Below, in pieces: positions 30,204 through 39,283 of a DNA stretch of 64,000 nucleotides. How positions within the stretch are numbered: the first letter of the stretch is position 1; every line of letters starts with the position of its first letter. Position numbers and translations under genes: made by a program. Location of the stretch: assembly GCA_963791145.1 (NCBI GenBank), contig CAWBRT010000027.1:186001-250000 (forward strand). The letters run 5' to 3'. The notes under the pieces are model-generated. The model was not told the origin of the DNA and ran no database searches. It worked only from the letters and a program-made list of their open reading frames with translations. The DNA is from CAWBRT01 sp963791145. GTDB taxonomy: Bacteria > Acidobacteriota > Terriglobia > Terriglobales > Acidobacteriaceae.

Positions 30204-31001
30204 TTACCTCTCGCCTTCCACCTTCTTCAGCTCTTGCGCGCGGTCCCGCTCCTGATCGGCCTTGGCAAAGCCCTCGCTGCGTGGCAACTGCAATTCGAGC
30301 GCGGCGATCTCCTGAAAGCGCGCGCTTCCCTCGGCCAGTGTCAGTTTCAGCACATGGCCGCCGTGCTTCCTGTCGCTCGTGAGGTAATGCCAATGGTATC
30401 CAGGAACACTGACGCCACGGGTAAACGCTGGGCTGCGGATTCCAACCAGCACCCCGCGCGTCTCGGCGTAGTCATGCACCACCTGGGTGCTGACGACCTC
30501 GGCCAAGGGCTTGTAAGGCTCGGCCTGCGGCGGGACGGCGCGGACGGAGACATCGCGGAACAGGCCGTCAATCCTGATGGCATAGAACAGGTTCTTGTTC
30601 TGTAAACGCTGGTCGAGCCACTTCTCCAGCTCGAGCAGCGAAAGAGCGGTTTCGGGCCTGACGGTCCCGGCGCTACGGAATCGGGTGACGTAGGCCAGCG
30701 GTGTTTTCTCCTGCGGGCCGGCTACCACCACCGTACCGTCCGACTTGGCGTGGTAGCAGACCCCGTCCAGCATGATCATCTCGCCGTCGAGGCGATTGAA
30801 CGTGCCCAGTCCGAAATTGCCCTTCGTGCGCAGCTCCGCCACCGTCAGGTCGCCATCGTAGACTCCCGCCAGCAGGGCATCGATGGTCGAATACGTATAC
30901 AGACGCGGCTCCTGCTGCGCGTTCGTTGCCAACGTGGCGAACAGAACGGCCAGCAGCAGCAAGACAGAGCGTAAGGAATTCCTCGATAGTTTCACTTTCA
31001 T
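30204..31001 (-). CDS. Alpha-acetolactate decarboxylase, exported form
   Basis: The enzyme turns 2-acetolactate into acetoin. Family motifs are clear: LAGVYDGDLTVAELRTKGNF, GLGTFNRLDGEMIMLDG and GYHWHYLTSDRKHGGHVL, the last holding zinc-binding histidines. A signal peptide (SVLLLLAVLFATLATNA) precedes the domain, so it is likely periplasmic or secreted, unlike cytoplasmic BudA/AlsD. The ATG at 31001 with AGGAA five bases upstream is preferred over the GTG seven codons earlier. It stands alone, without acetolactate synthase or butanediol dehydrogenase. Confidence 0.88.
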   Translation of the reverse strand: MKVKLSRNSLRSVLLLLAVLFATLATNAQQEPRLYTYSTIDALLAGVYDGDLTVAELRTKGNFGLGTFNRLDGEMIMLDGVCYHAKSDGTVVVAGPQEKTPLAYVTRFRSAGTVRPETALSLLELEKWLDQRLQNKNLFYAIRIDGLFRDVSVRAVPPQAEPYKPLAEVVSTQVVHDYAETRGVLVGIRSPAFTRGVSVPGYHWHYLTSDRKHGGHVLKLTLAEGSARFQEIAALELQLPRSEGFAKADQERDRAQELKKVEGER

Positions 31002-31091
31002 GTATTTCCTTGTGAGATTCACGCCTGCTATTCTTTTCCGCGCGCCGATCCAGCAGTGCCGGCGCTGCGCCCTCTACGTCTGCGAACCCGC

Positions 31092-31926
31092 TCAACGCTC
31101 TGCGGGAACTGTTCCGCGCAGGCCTGCCCGCTCGACGGCTTTGGCCACCTGGCCGTTCCGCTGGGCGCGGATCAGGAATTCGTTAAGCGCCGGCAGTCCG
31201 CCCTCTCTGCCTTTGGGAATGCCCGCGGCAAAGCTCTCGTAGCCCCAAGCGCCGTCCAGTATCTTTGCGCCCGGCAAGCGGTCCGATAGCTCATACAAAA
31301 TGGCTTTGTTGGTGGCGAAGGCTTGCAGCTCGCCGGACTTGATCATATTGACCGCCTGATCCAAGGTCGGAACCGCTACTACCTGCGCATTCTTGAGCCG
31401 GCTGCCAAGCGTCTTCTGCGAGGTGCTCCCCACGCTAACGCCGACACGGACGCCCTTCCGGTCGATCTCGTCAAAGCTCTTGATGGCGCTTCCGGCGGGC
31501 ACCAGGTAACCTTGCTCAACCCGCAAGAAGGGCTTGGAGAAATCCATAACGCGCGCCCGCTCCGGGGTGGCATTGGTAAAGGCGACATCCACCGAACCGG
31601 CTTTGATCGGCGGCCTGCACATCCGCATTCTTGGGGAAGACGACGGGCTCAAATGGCACTTTCAGCGTCGCCGCCAGCTGGCGGCCGAGCTCGTAGCCAA
31701 CGCCTCTGGTATCCGCCGGCGTCTTGCCGGGAATGATCGAGGTTGGACTTCCCTTGTAGACGCCGACCCGTAGTTTGCCGGTCGGCGCCAGAATCTTGCT
31801 GGCGGAATCGAAATCGACGGTTGCAACCGAAGCTTGCCAAGCGAGCGCCTTGTCCGGCAACGTCACCGCAAGGGAGATGACAAGGCACAGACCTGCTATG
31901 GTTGCGCAGAGAAGTTTCAATTTCAC
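31092..31926 (-). CDS. Periplasmic amino-acid-type solute-binding protein (one frameshift)
   Basis: This is a family 3 extracellular binding protein. It has a signal peptide (LLCATIAGLCLVISLAVTLP), then LRVGVYKGSPTSIIPG and VGYELGRQLAATLKVPFEPV, the family's first lobe. The rest is SVDVAFTNATPERARVMDFS and VGVSVGSTSQKTL. A one-base insertion near 31620 shifts the frame; the repaired protein has 277 residues. The GTG at 31926 follows GGAGAAAGG and is the likely start. No permease or ATPase is adjacent, so the partner transporter must be elsewhere, or the protein may be a sensor. Confidence 0.78.
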
Positions 31927-32144
31927 CGCAGTTCCGCCTTTCTCCCATCCGAGAGCTGCCGTTGTTAGCGCCTGTTCGTGAGTCAGAAGAGATTCTGCTT
32001 CCTGGAGACGAAGCACGTGCGCTATTGTATTACACACTTGCGAGCATCTTTAGGTCTGAAGCGCGTTCCTCATCTGCGTGAAAACGCCATGACTGCGGGG
32101 TGTGTCCTTTGAAAGCCAAGCCGAGCTCGGGAGCAGGCGGAAAG

Positions 32145-32984
32145 ATGAATTCTCCAGCCTCTTCCAATGGCGGTTCGCATTCGGCGCTGGGGCCCGTCAG
32201 CCGCAGTCTCAATGTAGTGCGTTTTCTCAGCGAGTCCGGCCGCACGACTATTCGAGAAGCTTCCGCCGCCCTGGAGCTGGCGCCCAGCACCGTCCATCGC
32301 CTGCTCGACATTCTGGTGCGCGACGGCATGGTCGAGCGTGACAAGCGAGAGCGCTGCTACCGCATCGGGCCGGAGCTGTTCCGGATCGCCGCGAAGATTG
32401 TCGAGCGCTATGACATTCGCACCCTGGCGCTGCCCTTCTTGCACGAGGTCGTGGAGCTGTGCGACGAGACCTGCTTCATCGGCCTTTATCTGCCGCTTCC
32501 GCGCAAGATGATCTTCGCCGAGAAAGTGGATTCCAGCCAGCTCCTGCGCTACCAGTTGCTGATGAATACGCCCATGTCGGTACTCTGGGGCGCCAGCGGA
32601 CGCGCCATCCTCGCCTATCTGCCCGAGGATGAGGTCAGGCGAATTCATTGCGAAGAGCGTCCTGCACCGGGCTCCGCCGAGCAGGTGCCTTCGCTCGCCG
32701 TACTGCAACGGGAGATCGCGAAGGTCCGAGCCTGCGGCTTCGCCATCAGCCACAGCCAGAAGATTAAAGGTGCCGTGGGAATCAGCGCTCCGGTCTTCGG
32801 GGCAAGCGGCGCGGTCATAGGCAGCTTCGGAGTCACCGTGCCGCAATTCAAATTGAAGGCGGCTGACGAGCGCCGGCTCGGCCTGCTGCTCCGGCAAAAG
32901 GCTGCTGCGCTCTCGAGCTGCCTGGGAGCGCCGATGGATGCGACACCAAGCCCGCAAGCTAGCCCAGTGAAGCGAAAAAAGTAA
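32145..32984 (+). CDS. IclR-family transcriptional regulator
   Basis: The N-terminal winged helix-turn-helix (VSRSLNVVRFLSESGRTTIR, LAPSTVHRLLDILVRDGMV) is followed by an IclR effector domain (ETCFIGLYLPLPRKMIF, ILAYLPEDEVRRIH, VGISAPVFGASGAVIG). The start is the ATG at 32145 behind GGAAAG; an upstream GTG is possible. It is followed by a promoter with a palindromic candidate operator and then by the CoA transferase gene, which makes it the probable local regulator. The effector is unknown; IclR proteins often sense small organic acids or aromatics. Confidence 0.88.
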   Translation: MNSPASSNGGSHSALGPVSRSLNVVRFLSESGRTTIREASAALELAPSTVHRLLDILVRDGMVERDKRERCYRIGPELFRIAAKIVERYDIRTLALPFLHEVVELCDETCFIGLYLPLPRKMIFAEKVDSSQLLRYQLLMNTPMSVLWGASGRAILAYLPEDEVRRIHCEERPAPGSAEQVPSLAVLQREIAKVRACGFAISHSQKIKGAVGISAPVFGASGAVIGSFGVTVPQFKLKAADERRLGLLLRQKAAALSSCLGAPMDATPSPQASPVKRKK

Positions 32985-33020
32985 CCCCGGCTCCCCTCGC
33001 GGCGAAGCCTAATAACCCTC

Positions 33021-33048
33021 TTGACATTTTCCCGAATGGCGGTAAAGT
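33021..33048 (+). promoter_or_regulatory. Sigma-70-type promoter for the CoA transferase operon
   Basis: A consensus TTGACA is followed, after 16 bases, by TAAAGT. It lies about 140 bases before the start at 33187, in the otherwise AT-rich gap after the IclR gene. Confidence 0.65.
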
Positions 33049-33066
33049 TTTTGGGATTAATCTCAT

Positions 33067-33096
33067 TGAGCGGAATTACATTCCACTGAGCGGAAT
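33067..33096 (+). promoter_or_regulatory. Candidate IclR operator
   Basis: Two direct copies of TGAGCGGAAT begin 20 bases apart, at 33067 and 33087. The first also pairs with ATTCCACTGA at 33080-33089 to form an imperfect palindrome (8 of 10 positions) around TAC. Twenty-base spacing puts both on one face of the helix, just downstream of the promoter at 33021. Confidence 0.6.
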
Positions 33097-33186
33097 ATCA
33101 TTGACGATGCTTTTCTTCCGTGTGGAAGCCGACATACTGATGGGAAGCAAGCCCATACTGACGTGACCGCAACAGGAGCGTATGGC

Positions 33187-34405
33187 ATGCAAGCGATGTG
33201 CACGAGTTCCCGAAAACCGTTGAGCGGAATTCGAATCCTGGACCTGTCGACCATGCTGGCGGGCCCGTTCGGTTCCATGATGCTGGCGGACCTGGGAGCC
33301 GAGGTGATCAAGATCGAGACTCCCGAAGGTGAGGGAACCAGGACATTCCCGCCGCACTTTCATAAGGGCGACAGCCTCTATTACCTGGCCGTCAATCGCA
33401 ACAAGAAAAGCATCGTCATCGATCTCAAGCAGCCCGAGGGCTTGGCTCTCTTTTACGATCTGGTTAAGAAGTCCGACGTGGTCTGGGAAAACTTTCGCTC
33501 GGGCATCGCCAAGAAGCTCAAGGTGGATTACGAGACCCTCAAAGAGATCAATCCCGCCATCATCGGCTGCTCCATCACGGCATTCGGGCAGAACAATCCA
33601 TACGACGGCGACCAGCCGATCTACGATCTCTGCATACAGGCCAGCAGCGGCGTGATGGATATGACCGGTGAGCCGGATGGTCCTCCGGTCAAGATGGGAG
33701 TGCCGATGGCGTGACCTCTCCGGCGGATGGTACGCGGTGGTCGGTCTGCTGGCGGCGATCGTCGAGAGGAGCACAACCGGCAAGGGGCAGAAGATCGACG
33801 TGGCGATGCTGGACAGCCTCGCCTCCCTGCATACCTATGAGGCCGCCTACTGCCTGTTCTCGGGCGTCGCGGCCAAACGCATCGGAACCAATCACCGGTC
33901 GCTGGTACCGCACCAGATCTTCCAGACCAAGGACATTTATATAGCCATCGTCGTCGCCCTGGACAAGTTCTGGGTGGCGTTGTGCAACGCCCTGGAAATT
34001 CCGCAGTACGCATCCGACGAGCGCTATGCCACCATTGCCGGTCGCTATAAAAACCGCCAGCAAGTGGTTGACCTGCTTTCCGAGATCTTCCTTCGCAAGA
34101 GCTGCGACGAGTGGCTGGTTGCGCTCAAGAAGGCGGGAGTCCCTTGCGCCCCGGTCAATCCGCTGGAGAAGGCGCTGAAAGAACCCGCCCTGCGCCATCG
34201 CAACATGGTCATCGAGGTGGATCACGGCGGCGAGCCGCTCCGCCTGCTGGGAAACCCGATCAAGATGTCCAACAACGAGGAAACATTCCATTGCCCGCCG
34301 CGGCTGGGCGAGAATACCTGCCAGGTGCTGAAAGACGTCCTGGGCTATTCGGATGCCGAGATAGAAAAACTCCAGTCCAAGAAGGTCATCGTTGGAGGTT
34401 GCTGA
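33187..34405 (+). CDS. CaiB/BaiF-type family III CoA transferase (one frameshift)
   Basis: Family III transferases move CoA between acyl groups. The start region PLSGIRILDLSTMLAGPF and GAEVIKIETPEGEGTR are classic. An extra T at about 33713 lies inside the codon for the catalytic aspartate; removing it gives VPMADLSGGWYAVVG and a 405-residue protein. The ATG at 33187 follows AGGAG; a GTG at 33163 is less likely. It starts a same-direction run of CoA transferase, DUF35 protein, thiolase, transporter and lyase, with gaps of 5 to 15 bases between the first four. The run is likely one operon controlled by the IclR protein. Confidence 0.88.
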
Positions 34406-34410
34406 CAGTC

Positions 34411-34842
34411 ATGCCGGCAAATCGCTTGCAAGAAAATCAGAAGGTCATGCGGGAAGGGCTGATCTGCTTCCCCGAGGATGAAACCAAGCCTCCTTACCTG
34501 CTCGCCTCGCGCTGCCCAGGCTGCGGCAAGATCTACTTCCCTACCAAGCAATTCTGCCCCGAATGCATGAACGAGCAGATGGAAGAGATCGGGCTCAGCA
34601 ATCAGGGAACGCTTTACACCAGCACGGTCGTGCACATCGGCGTCAAGGGATTCGAGACGCCTTACATTCTGGCCTGGGTCGACCTGCCAGAGCGGATTCG
34701 GCTGATAACCCAGATCGAATACGATCCCAAGAAGGCCTCCGACCTTCGCCCCGGACAGCCGCTCGAATTGGTGATCGGCAAGCTGCGAACGCTGCCGGAC
34801 GCAACCGAGATTGTGGGCTACAAATACAAACCGCTTTTCTGA
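34411..34842 (+). CDS. DUF35/OB-fold protein with a zinc ribbon, thiolase partner
   Basis: This 143-residue protein has a zinc ribbon (SRCPGCGKIYFP, then QFCPECMNEQ; two CxxC pairs) followed by a small OB-fold (IRLITQIEYDPKKASDL). Such proteins pair with SCP2-type thiolases, as in steroid side-chain breakdown and mevalonate-pathway thiolases, helping CoA-ester handling. It lies 5 bases after the CoA transferase and 15 before the thiolase, a typical arrangement. Confidence 0.85.
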   Translation: MPANRLQENQKVMREGLICFPEDETKPPYLLASRCPGCGKIYFPTKQFCPECMNEQMEEIGLSNQGTLYTSTVVHIGVKGFETPYILAWVDLPERIRLITQIEYDPKKASDLRPGQPLELVIGKLRTLPDATEIVGYKYKPLF

Positions 34843-34857
34843 GAGAGAGAAATATCC

Positions 34858-36030
34858 ATGCGGGAAGTCGCGATCATCGGCGTTGGCATGACGAAGTTCG
34901 GGAAGTTTGTCGACCGCAGCCTGAAAGACCTGGGCAGAGAGGCCTGCTGGAATGCGATCAAGGACGCCGGAGTCCGTCCTAAGGAGATCCAGGCGGGATA
35001 TATGGCCAACGCCGCCGGCGCGGTCATCACCGGGCAGACGATGGTCCTGGGCGAAGTGGCCTTTCGCGAGGTCGGCGTCATCGGCGTGCCGATCGTGAAC
35101 ATCGAGAACGCCTGCGCCAGCGGCTCCAGCGCCGTGATGGACGCCTGGATGGCCGTCAGCGCGGGATTCTACGATCTGGTTCTGGTGGCCGGGGTCGAGA
35201 AGCTGTACGCCAACGACACGCAGAAGACGGTGGAAGCGCTGGCCGGAGCCGGCGATGTCGAGCTGGAGATGAGCGTCGGGGTGAACTTCCCTGCCCACTG
35301 GGCGCTGCGCGCCACCAAGCGGATGGAGATTTTCGGCACCAGGCGCGAGCACTTCGCCAAGGTCTCGGTCAAGAACCACCACAACGGCTGCCTGAATCCG
35401 CGCTCGCAATACCAGAAGGAATGCACGATCGAGCAGGTGATGAACGCCAGGGTCATCGCCTCGCCGCTCACGCAACTGGAATGCTCGCCCATCGGCGACG
35501 GCGCGGCTGCCGTCGTCCTTTGCGAAGCCAAGCTGGCCAAGAAATATACCTCGCGGCCGCTCCTGATCGCGGGAATGGGAATGAGCACGGGAACGTATAA
35601 CGACACGCGCGATATCACCTTCAATGACATCGAGAAAAGGGCCGCTCTGGCGGCGTACAAATCTGCATCGATAGGACCGAAGGAAATCGACTTTGCCGAG
35701 GTCCACGACTGTTTTACTATTGCCGAGTTCATGCGAGTGGAAGGAATGGGACTCTGCCAGCCAGGCGAGTACGACTGCCTGCTGGAACGTGGCGAGGTGG
35801 AGATCGGCGGCCGGCTTCCCATCAATCCGAGCGGAGGACTTCTGGCCAAGGGCCATCCGGTCGGCGCGACCGGAGTGGCGCAGCTGTGCGAGCTGAACTG
35901 GCAGCTCAAGGGCGAAGCCGGACAGCGACAAGTGCAGAAGGCGCGCATCGGGCTGGCCCATTGCTCGGGCGGAGGAATTGCGGGAGACGGGGCGGTATCG
36001 GTCGTCAGCATCGTGAAAAAGGGCTATTAG
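34858..36030 (+). CDS. Thiolase (SCP2/acetyl-CoA acetyltransferase-like)
   Basis: The 390-residue enzyme has the nucleophilic cysteine in IENACASGSSAVMDA (Cys 86), the histidine in LLAKGHPVGATG (about 333) and the C-terminal HCSGGGIAGDGA. The lack of the CGGSG-type end places it in the SCP2-like group that works with DUF35 proteins. It cleaves or condenses acyl-CoA. The context, with CoA transferase and transporter, fits the last step of an acyl-CoA degradation route. Confidence 0.88.
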   Translation: MREVAIIGVGMTKFGKFVDRSLKDLGREACWNAIKDAGVRPKEIQAGYMANAAGAVITGQTMVLGEVAFREVGVIGVPIVNIENACASGSSAVMDAWMAVSAGFYDLVLVAGVEKLYANDTQKTVEALAGAGDVELEMSVGVNFPAHWALRATKRMEIFGTRREHFAKVSVKNHHNGCLNPRSQYQKECTIEQVMNARVIASPLTQLECSPIGDGAAAVVLCEAKLAKKYTSRPLLIAGMGMSTGTYNDTRDITFNDIEKRAALAAYKSASIGPKEIDFAEVHDCFTIAEFMRVEGMGLCQPGEYDCLLERGEVEIGGRLPINPSGGLLAKGHPVGATGVAQLCELNWQLKGEAGQRQVQKARIGLAHCSGGGIAGDGAVSVVSIVKKGY

Positions 36031-36043
36031 GGCGCGAATCAGG

Positions 36044-37626
36044 TTGAGCGTTACAACTCGGAACGGGCTAGGTGAAGCGATGGGACCTTCGCGGATGTCG
36101 ACTCTCCTGGGACTTTTCGTGATCGGTGTCGGCTTGTTGGGCACCGTGGTAGCTTCTAAACAAGGCGCAGCCAAGCCAGCAGCTGGAGAAAGCCCCGGCT
36201 CAACCGGCGGCCTCTCCCCGGGGCTTCGTAAAGCGATCGGGATCGTGATCCCACTGCTGGTGCTGGCGGTGATCTGGTATTCGCCTACACCAAAGGGCCT
36301 GCAAATGCAGGCATGGCGAATGCTAGCCATCTTTGCCGCCACTATCATGGGACTCTTGTTCCAGCCGCTTCCCTGCCGGAGCGCTGATGATATTGGCCAT
36401 CGCCTTTTCGGTCGTCAGCAAACGTACTTCCTGAACGCAAGGCGCTGGCGGGATTCACCAACAGCACCGTATGGCTGATCTTTTGCGCCTATATAATCTC
36501 CATCGGCTTCCTCAACACGGGACTGGGCCGCCGTATCGCGTATAAAATGATCTCCTGGCTGGGCGGCAGCACGCTCGGACTCGCCTACGCGTTGAGCATC
36601 ACGGATCTTATCCTTGCGCCTGCCATGCCGTCGGTCACAGCGCGCTCGGGCGGGGTACCTCTACCCGATTGTTCGTTCGGTCACCTCGATTCTCAGCTCT
36701 GAACCTGGGCCTTCGGGCAAGAAGCTCGGCGATTTCCTCATCATTAATTCGTTTCTGATCACGACCGTCACGGCGGCAATGTTTATGACCGCCATGGCTG
36801 GAAATCCGCTGGCGCAGAGCTGGCGAGAAAGACCTTAAGCCTGGACATCACCTGGGCGGGTTGGGCCTGGGCGGCGTCGGTGCCAGGCCTGTTGTGCTTC
36901 GGGCGACCCTTTGGTCCTGTACTGGATCACCAAGCCGGAGATGAAGCGTACCCCCGGCGCTCGCGACATGGCCCAGGCTGGCCTTGCGGGAGCTGGGACC
37001 GATGAGCCGTAAGCGAACGGATGCTGACCGGCGTGTTTCTGCTCACGCTCATCGGCTGGATAACGGGTACGATGACCGGAATCGGCGCTACAACGGTAGC
37101 CCTCGTCGGGGTTGCTCTGCTGTTCGTCTTCAGCGTCGTGCAGTGGAAAGAGGTGCTGCAGCAAGGAACCGCCTGGGATACGCTGATGTGGTTCGGCGCG
37201 ATGGTCGGGCTGGCGACGGCTTTGGGCGATCTCGGTTTCGTCAAGTGGGTCGCCTCGAATCTCAGCGCCGCCTTCACGGGCTGGTCCTGGATCGCCGCTT
37301 TCCTCGCCTTGAGTCTGGCTTACATTTACCTGCACTATATGTTCGCCACGGCTACCGGGCACATCGCGGCCATGTATGCGCCCTTTTTAGCCGCCGTGGT
37401 GTTGGCGGGAGCGCCGCCGATGATGGCGGCGATCACTCTCGGAATTTTTTCGAACGTCATGTGGGGACTGACCGAGTATGGCGGCGGCCCCAATCCGATT
37501 TACTTCGCCACCGGCTACTTCGATCGGCCGAAGTTCTATGCTCTGGCCTTTGTGGTGACCACGATGAACGTTGTCATTACGCTCACGGCCGGCATGGCGT
37601 GGTGGCGCGTGATCGGGCTCTGGTAA
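36044..37626 (+). pseudogene. DASS/SLC13 anion transporter, seven frameshifts
   Basis: Pieces in all three frames align along the whole intact transporter at 52898-54367. They include IISIGFLNTGLGRRIAYKMI, ILSSEPGPSGKKLGDFL, SLDITWAGWAWAASVPG and LVLYWITKPEMKRT. Frame shifts lie near 36378, 36430, 36655, 36820, 36905, 36975 and 37018 (six one-base insertions, one deletion). Repaired, it has about 525 residues and no internal stop codons. It could be a decayed duplicate, or an intact gene with the same sequence errors seen elsewhere. It directly follows the thiolase (13 bases). Confidence 0.7.
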
Positions 37627-37819
37627 GAGCAGCAGCGGCTTGATCCAGGCCGCTTACTTTGCTCTTCCCGGCGTTCGCGCCTGTAGTTTGTCGACAATTC
37701 ATTTCAGACTTGTACGTTACGGCAGTGCACTAAAACTCTGCAATCATGACCTTGATGTCCTGATCACGCTCATCGTCGATATGGCGCCGCTTGATCGGGC
37801 TTGGAAAAAGGAGAAACCT

Positions 37820-39175
37820 ATGGCGACGATGATTGATAGCGAATTATTCGGAGACCTGTTCAGCACGGAAGAGATGCGCAAGATATTCAGCGATGAGAAC
37901 ACCGTCCAGAAGTGGCTGGACGTGGAAGCCGCCCTGGCGCGGGCGGAGGCCAAGCTGGGCATCATCAAGCAGGAGTATGCCGACGAAATTACCCGCAAGG
38001 CGCGCGTCGAGCTGATCGACATGAAGGAGATGAAGCGGCAGCTGGTCTTCACCTTTCATCCCATCATGCCGCTCATCAACCTCGTCAAGAACCTCTGCCA
38101 GCCTCCGGCGGGTGAGTTCTTCCACTGGGGCGCGACCACGCAGGACATCATGGATTCAGGAACCGTGCTGCAGCTCAAGGCGGCCCACGCCATCATCGTG
38201 CGCGAGCTGACGCGGACCCTGAACCTGCTGAGCGAGCTGGCACAGCGGCACAAGAACACCGTGGAGGTCGGCCGCACGCATGGCCAGCACGCTCTGCCGA
38301 TTACCTTCGGCTATAAAGTTGCCGTCTGGGCGGCGGAAGTCAACCGGCACCTGAAGCGCATGCAGGAGATGGCGCCGCGGGTCTTCCGCGGCCAGTTCGG
38401 CGGCGCCGTGGGCACTCTGGCCTCAATTGGCGAGCAGGGATTCCGCTTGCAGGAGCTGATGTTTGCCGACCTGGGACTGGAGGTTCCCGAGATCTCCTGG
38501 CATGTCTCCCGCGACACCATGGTGGAATTTGTCTCCGTCTACGCCATGGCCGGCTCCACGCTCGGCAAGATCGCCAATGAGATCATCGTTCTGCAGCGCA
38601 GCGAAATTGGCGAGGTCGAAGAGCCCTTCCACATGGGCAAGGTCGGCTCGAGCACCATGCCGCACAAGCGCAACCCGATGATGTGCGAAGGAATCCTGGC
38701 CAGCACCAAGCTGATCCAGAAGCAGATCGTTCCCGCACTCAACGACATGATCGCCGAGGACGAACGCGACATGCGCGGCTGGCAGGCCGAGTGGTCGTTC
38801 CTGGCCGATAGCTGCTGCCTGCTCTCCGGCATGCTCTACTGGATGAACACCGTGCTGGCGGGATTGCAGGTGTACACGGACAATATGACGCGCAACCTGG
38901 ACCTCATGCACGGGCTTCTGCTCAGCGAAAACGTGATGCTGGTGCTGGGAGCAAAGATCGGACGCCAGGAGGCGCACGAGCTCGTCTATAAACTCTCCAT
39001 GGAGGCCTTCGAGAAGAGGATTCCGCTCAAGAAACTGCTTCTTGCCGACTCCCGTGTCCGCGCTCACATGACGGAGAAACAGGTGGACGAGATTCTGGAC
39101 CCGACGAAGTATACCGGCCTCTCGGCGCAGTTCGTGGATCGCGTTGCCGGCAAGGCCAAGGCAGGCGCCAGATAA
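37820..39175 (+). CDS. Aspartase/fumarase-superfamily lyase (PurB/PcaB-like)
   Basis: These homotetrameric enzymes eliminate an amine or carboxylate-linked group to give fumarate or an analogue. The signature GSSTMPHKRNPMMCEG, the flexible catalytic loop, is complete; FHWGATTQDIMDSGT and EVGRTHGQHALPIT supply the other active-site parts. The length is 451 residues. The ATG at 37820 follows AAGGAG; a longer frame upstream is not protein-like. The fold is shared by adenylosuccinate lyase, carboxymuconate cycloisomerase and aminopolycarboxylate lyases. The setting, among CoA genes and a dicarboxylate transporter, argues against purine synthesis. Confidence 0.85.
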   Translation: MATMIDSELFGDLFSTEEMRKIFSDENTVQKWLDVEAALARAEAKLGIIKQEYADEITRKARVELIDMKEMKRQLVFTFHPIMPLINLVKNLCQPPAGEFFHWGATTQDIMDSGTVLQLKAAHAIIVRELTRTLNLLSELAQRHKNTVEVGRTHGQHALPITFGYKVAVWAAEVNRHLKRMQEMAPRVFRGQFGGAVGTLASIGEQGFRLQELMFADLGLEVPEISWHVSRDTMVEFVSVYAMAGSTLGKIANEIIVLQRSEIGEVEEPFHMGKVGSSTMPHKRNPMMCEGILASTKLIQKQIVPALNDMIAEDERDMRGWQAEWSFLADSCCLLSGMLYWMNTVLAGLQVYTDNMTRNLDLMHGLLLSENVMLVLGAKIGRQEAHELVYKLSMEAFEKRIPLKKLLLADSRVRAHMTEKQVDEILDPTKYTGLSAQFVDRVAGKAKAGAR

Positions 39176-39235
39176 CCGCGCGCGAAGAATGTAACGCGCG
39201 GCTCTGATCAGTTAGTTTTGTGGATGCTTGTGAGT

Positions 39236-39266
39236 GCCCCACCCTTTCATGAAGAAAGGGTGGGGC
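39236..39266. terminator. Perfect 13-bp hairpin after the lyase gene
   Basis: GCCCCACCCTTTC pairs perfectly with GAAAGGGTGGGGC around the loop ATGAA. It lies 60 bases after the lyase stop and 17 bases before the end of the convergent nitroreductase gene, so it could stop transcription from both sides. It lacks a T tract and also resembles a dispersed REP element. Confidence 0.5.
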
Positions 39267-39283
39267 CGTTGAAAAGTTTCTCT

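Noticed and set aside
33221..33230. Third TGAGCGGAAT copy, as a further operator site.
   Set aside because: It lies inside the CoA transferase gene and encodes the family phrase PLSGIRI, so chance is enough.
34345..36348. 667-codon minus-strand frame opposite the DUF35 and thiolase genes.
   Set aside because: It is a shadow of well-recognised genes on the plus strand and crosses their boundaries.
37640..37819. Sixty extra N-terminal codons on the lyase.
   Set aside because: The segment is not protein-like and a good ribosome-binding site (AAGGAG) precedes the ATG at 37820.
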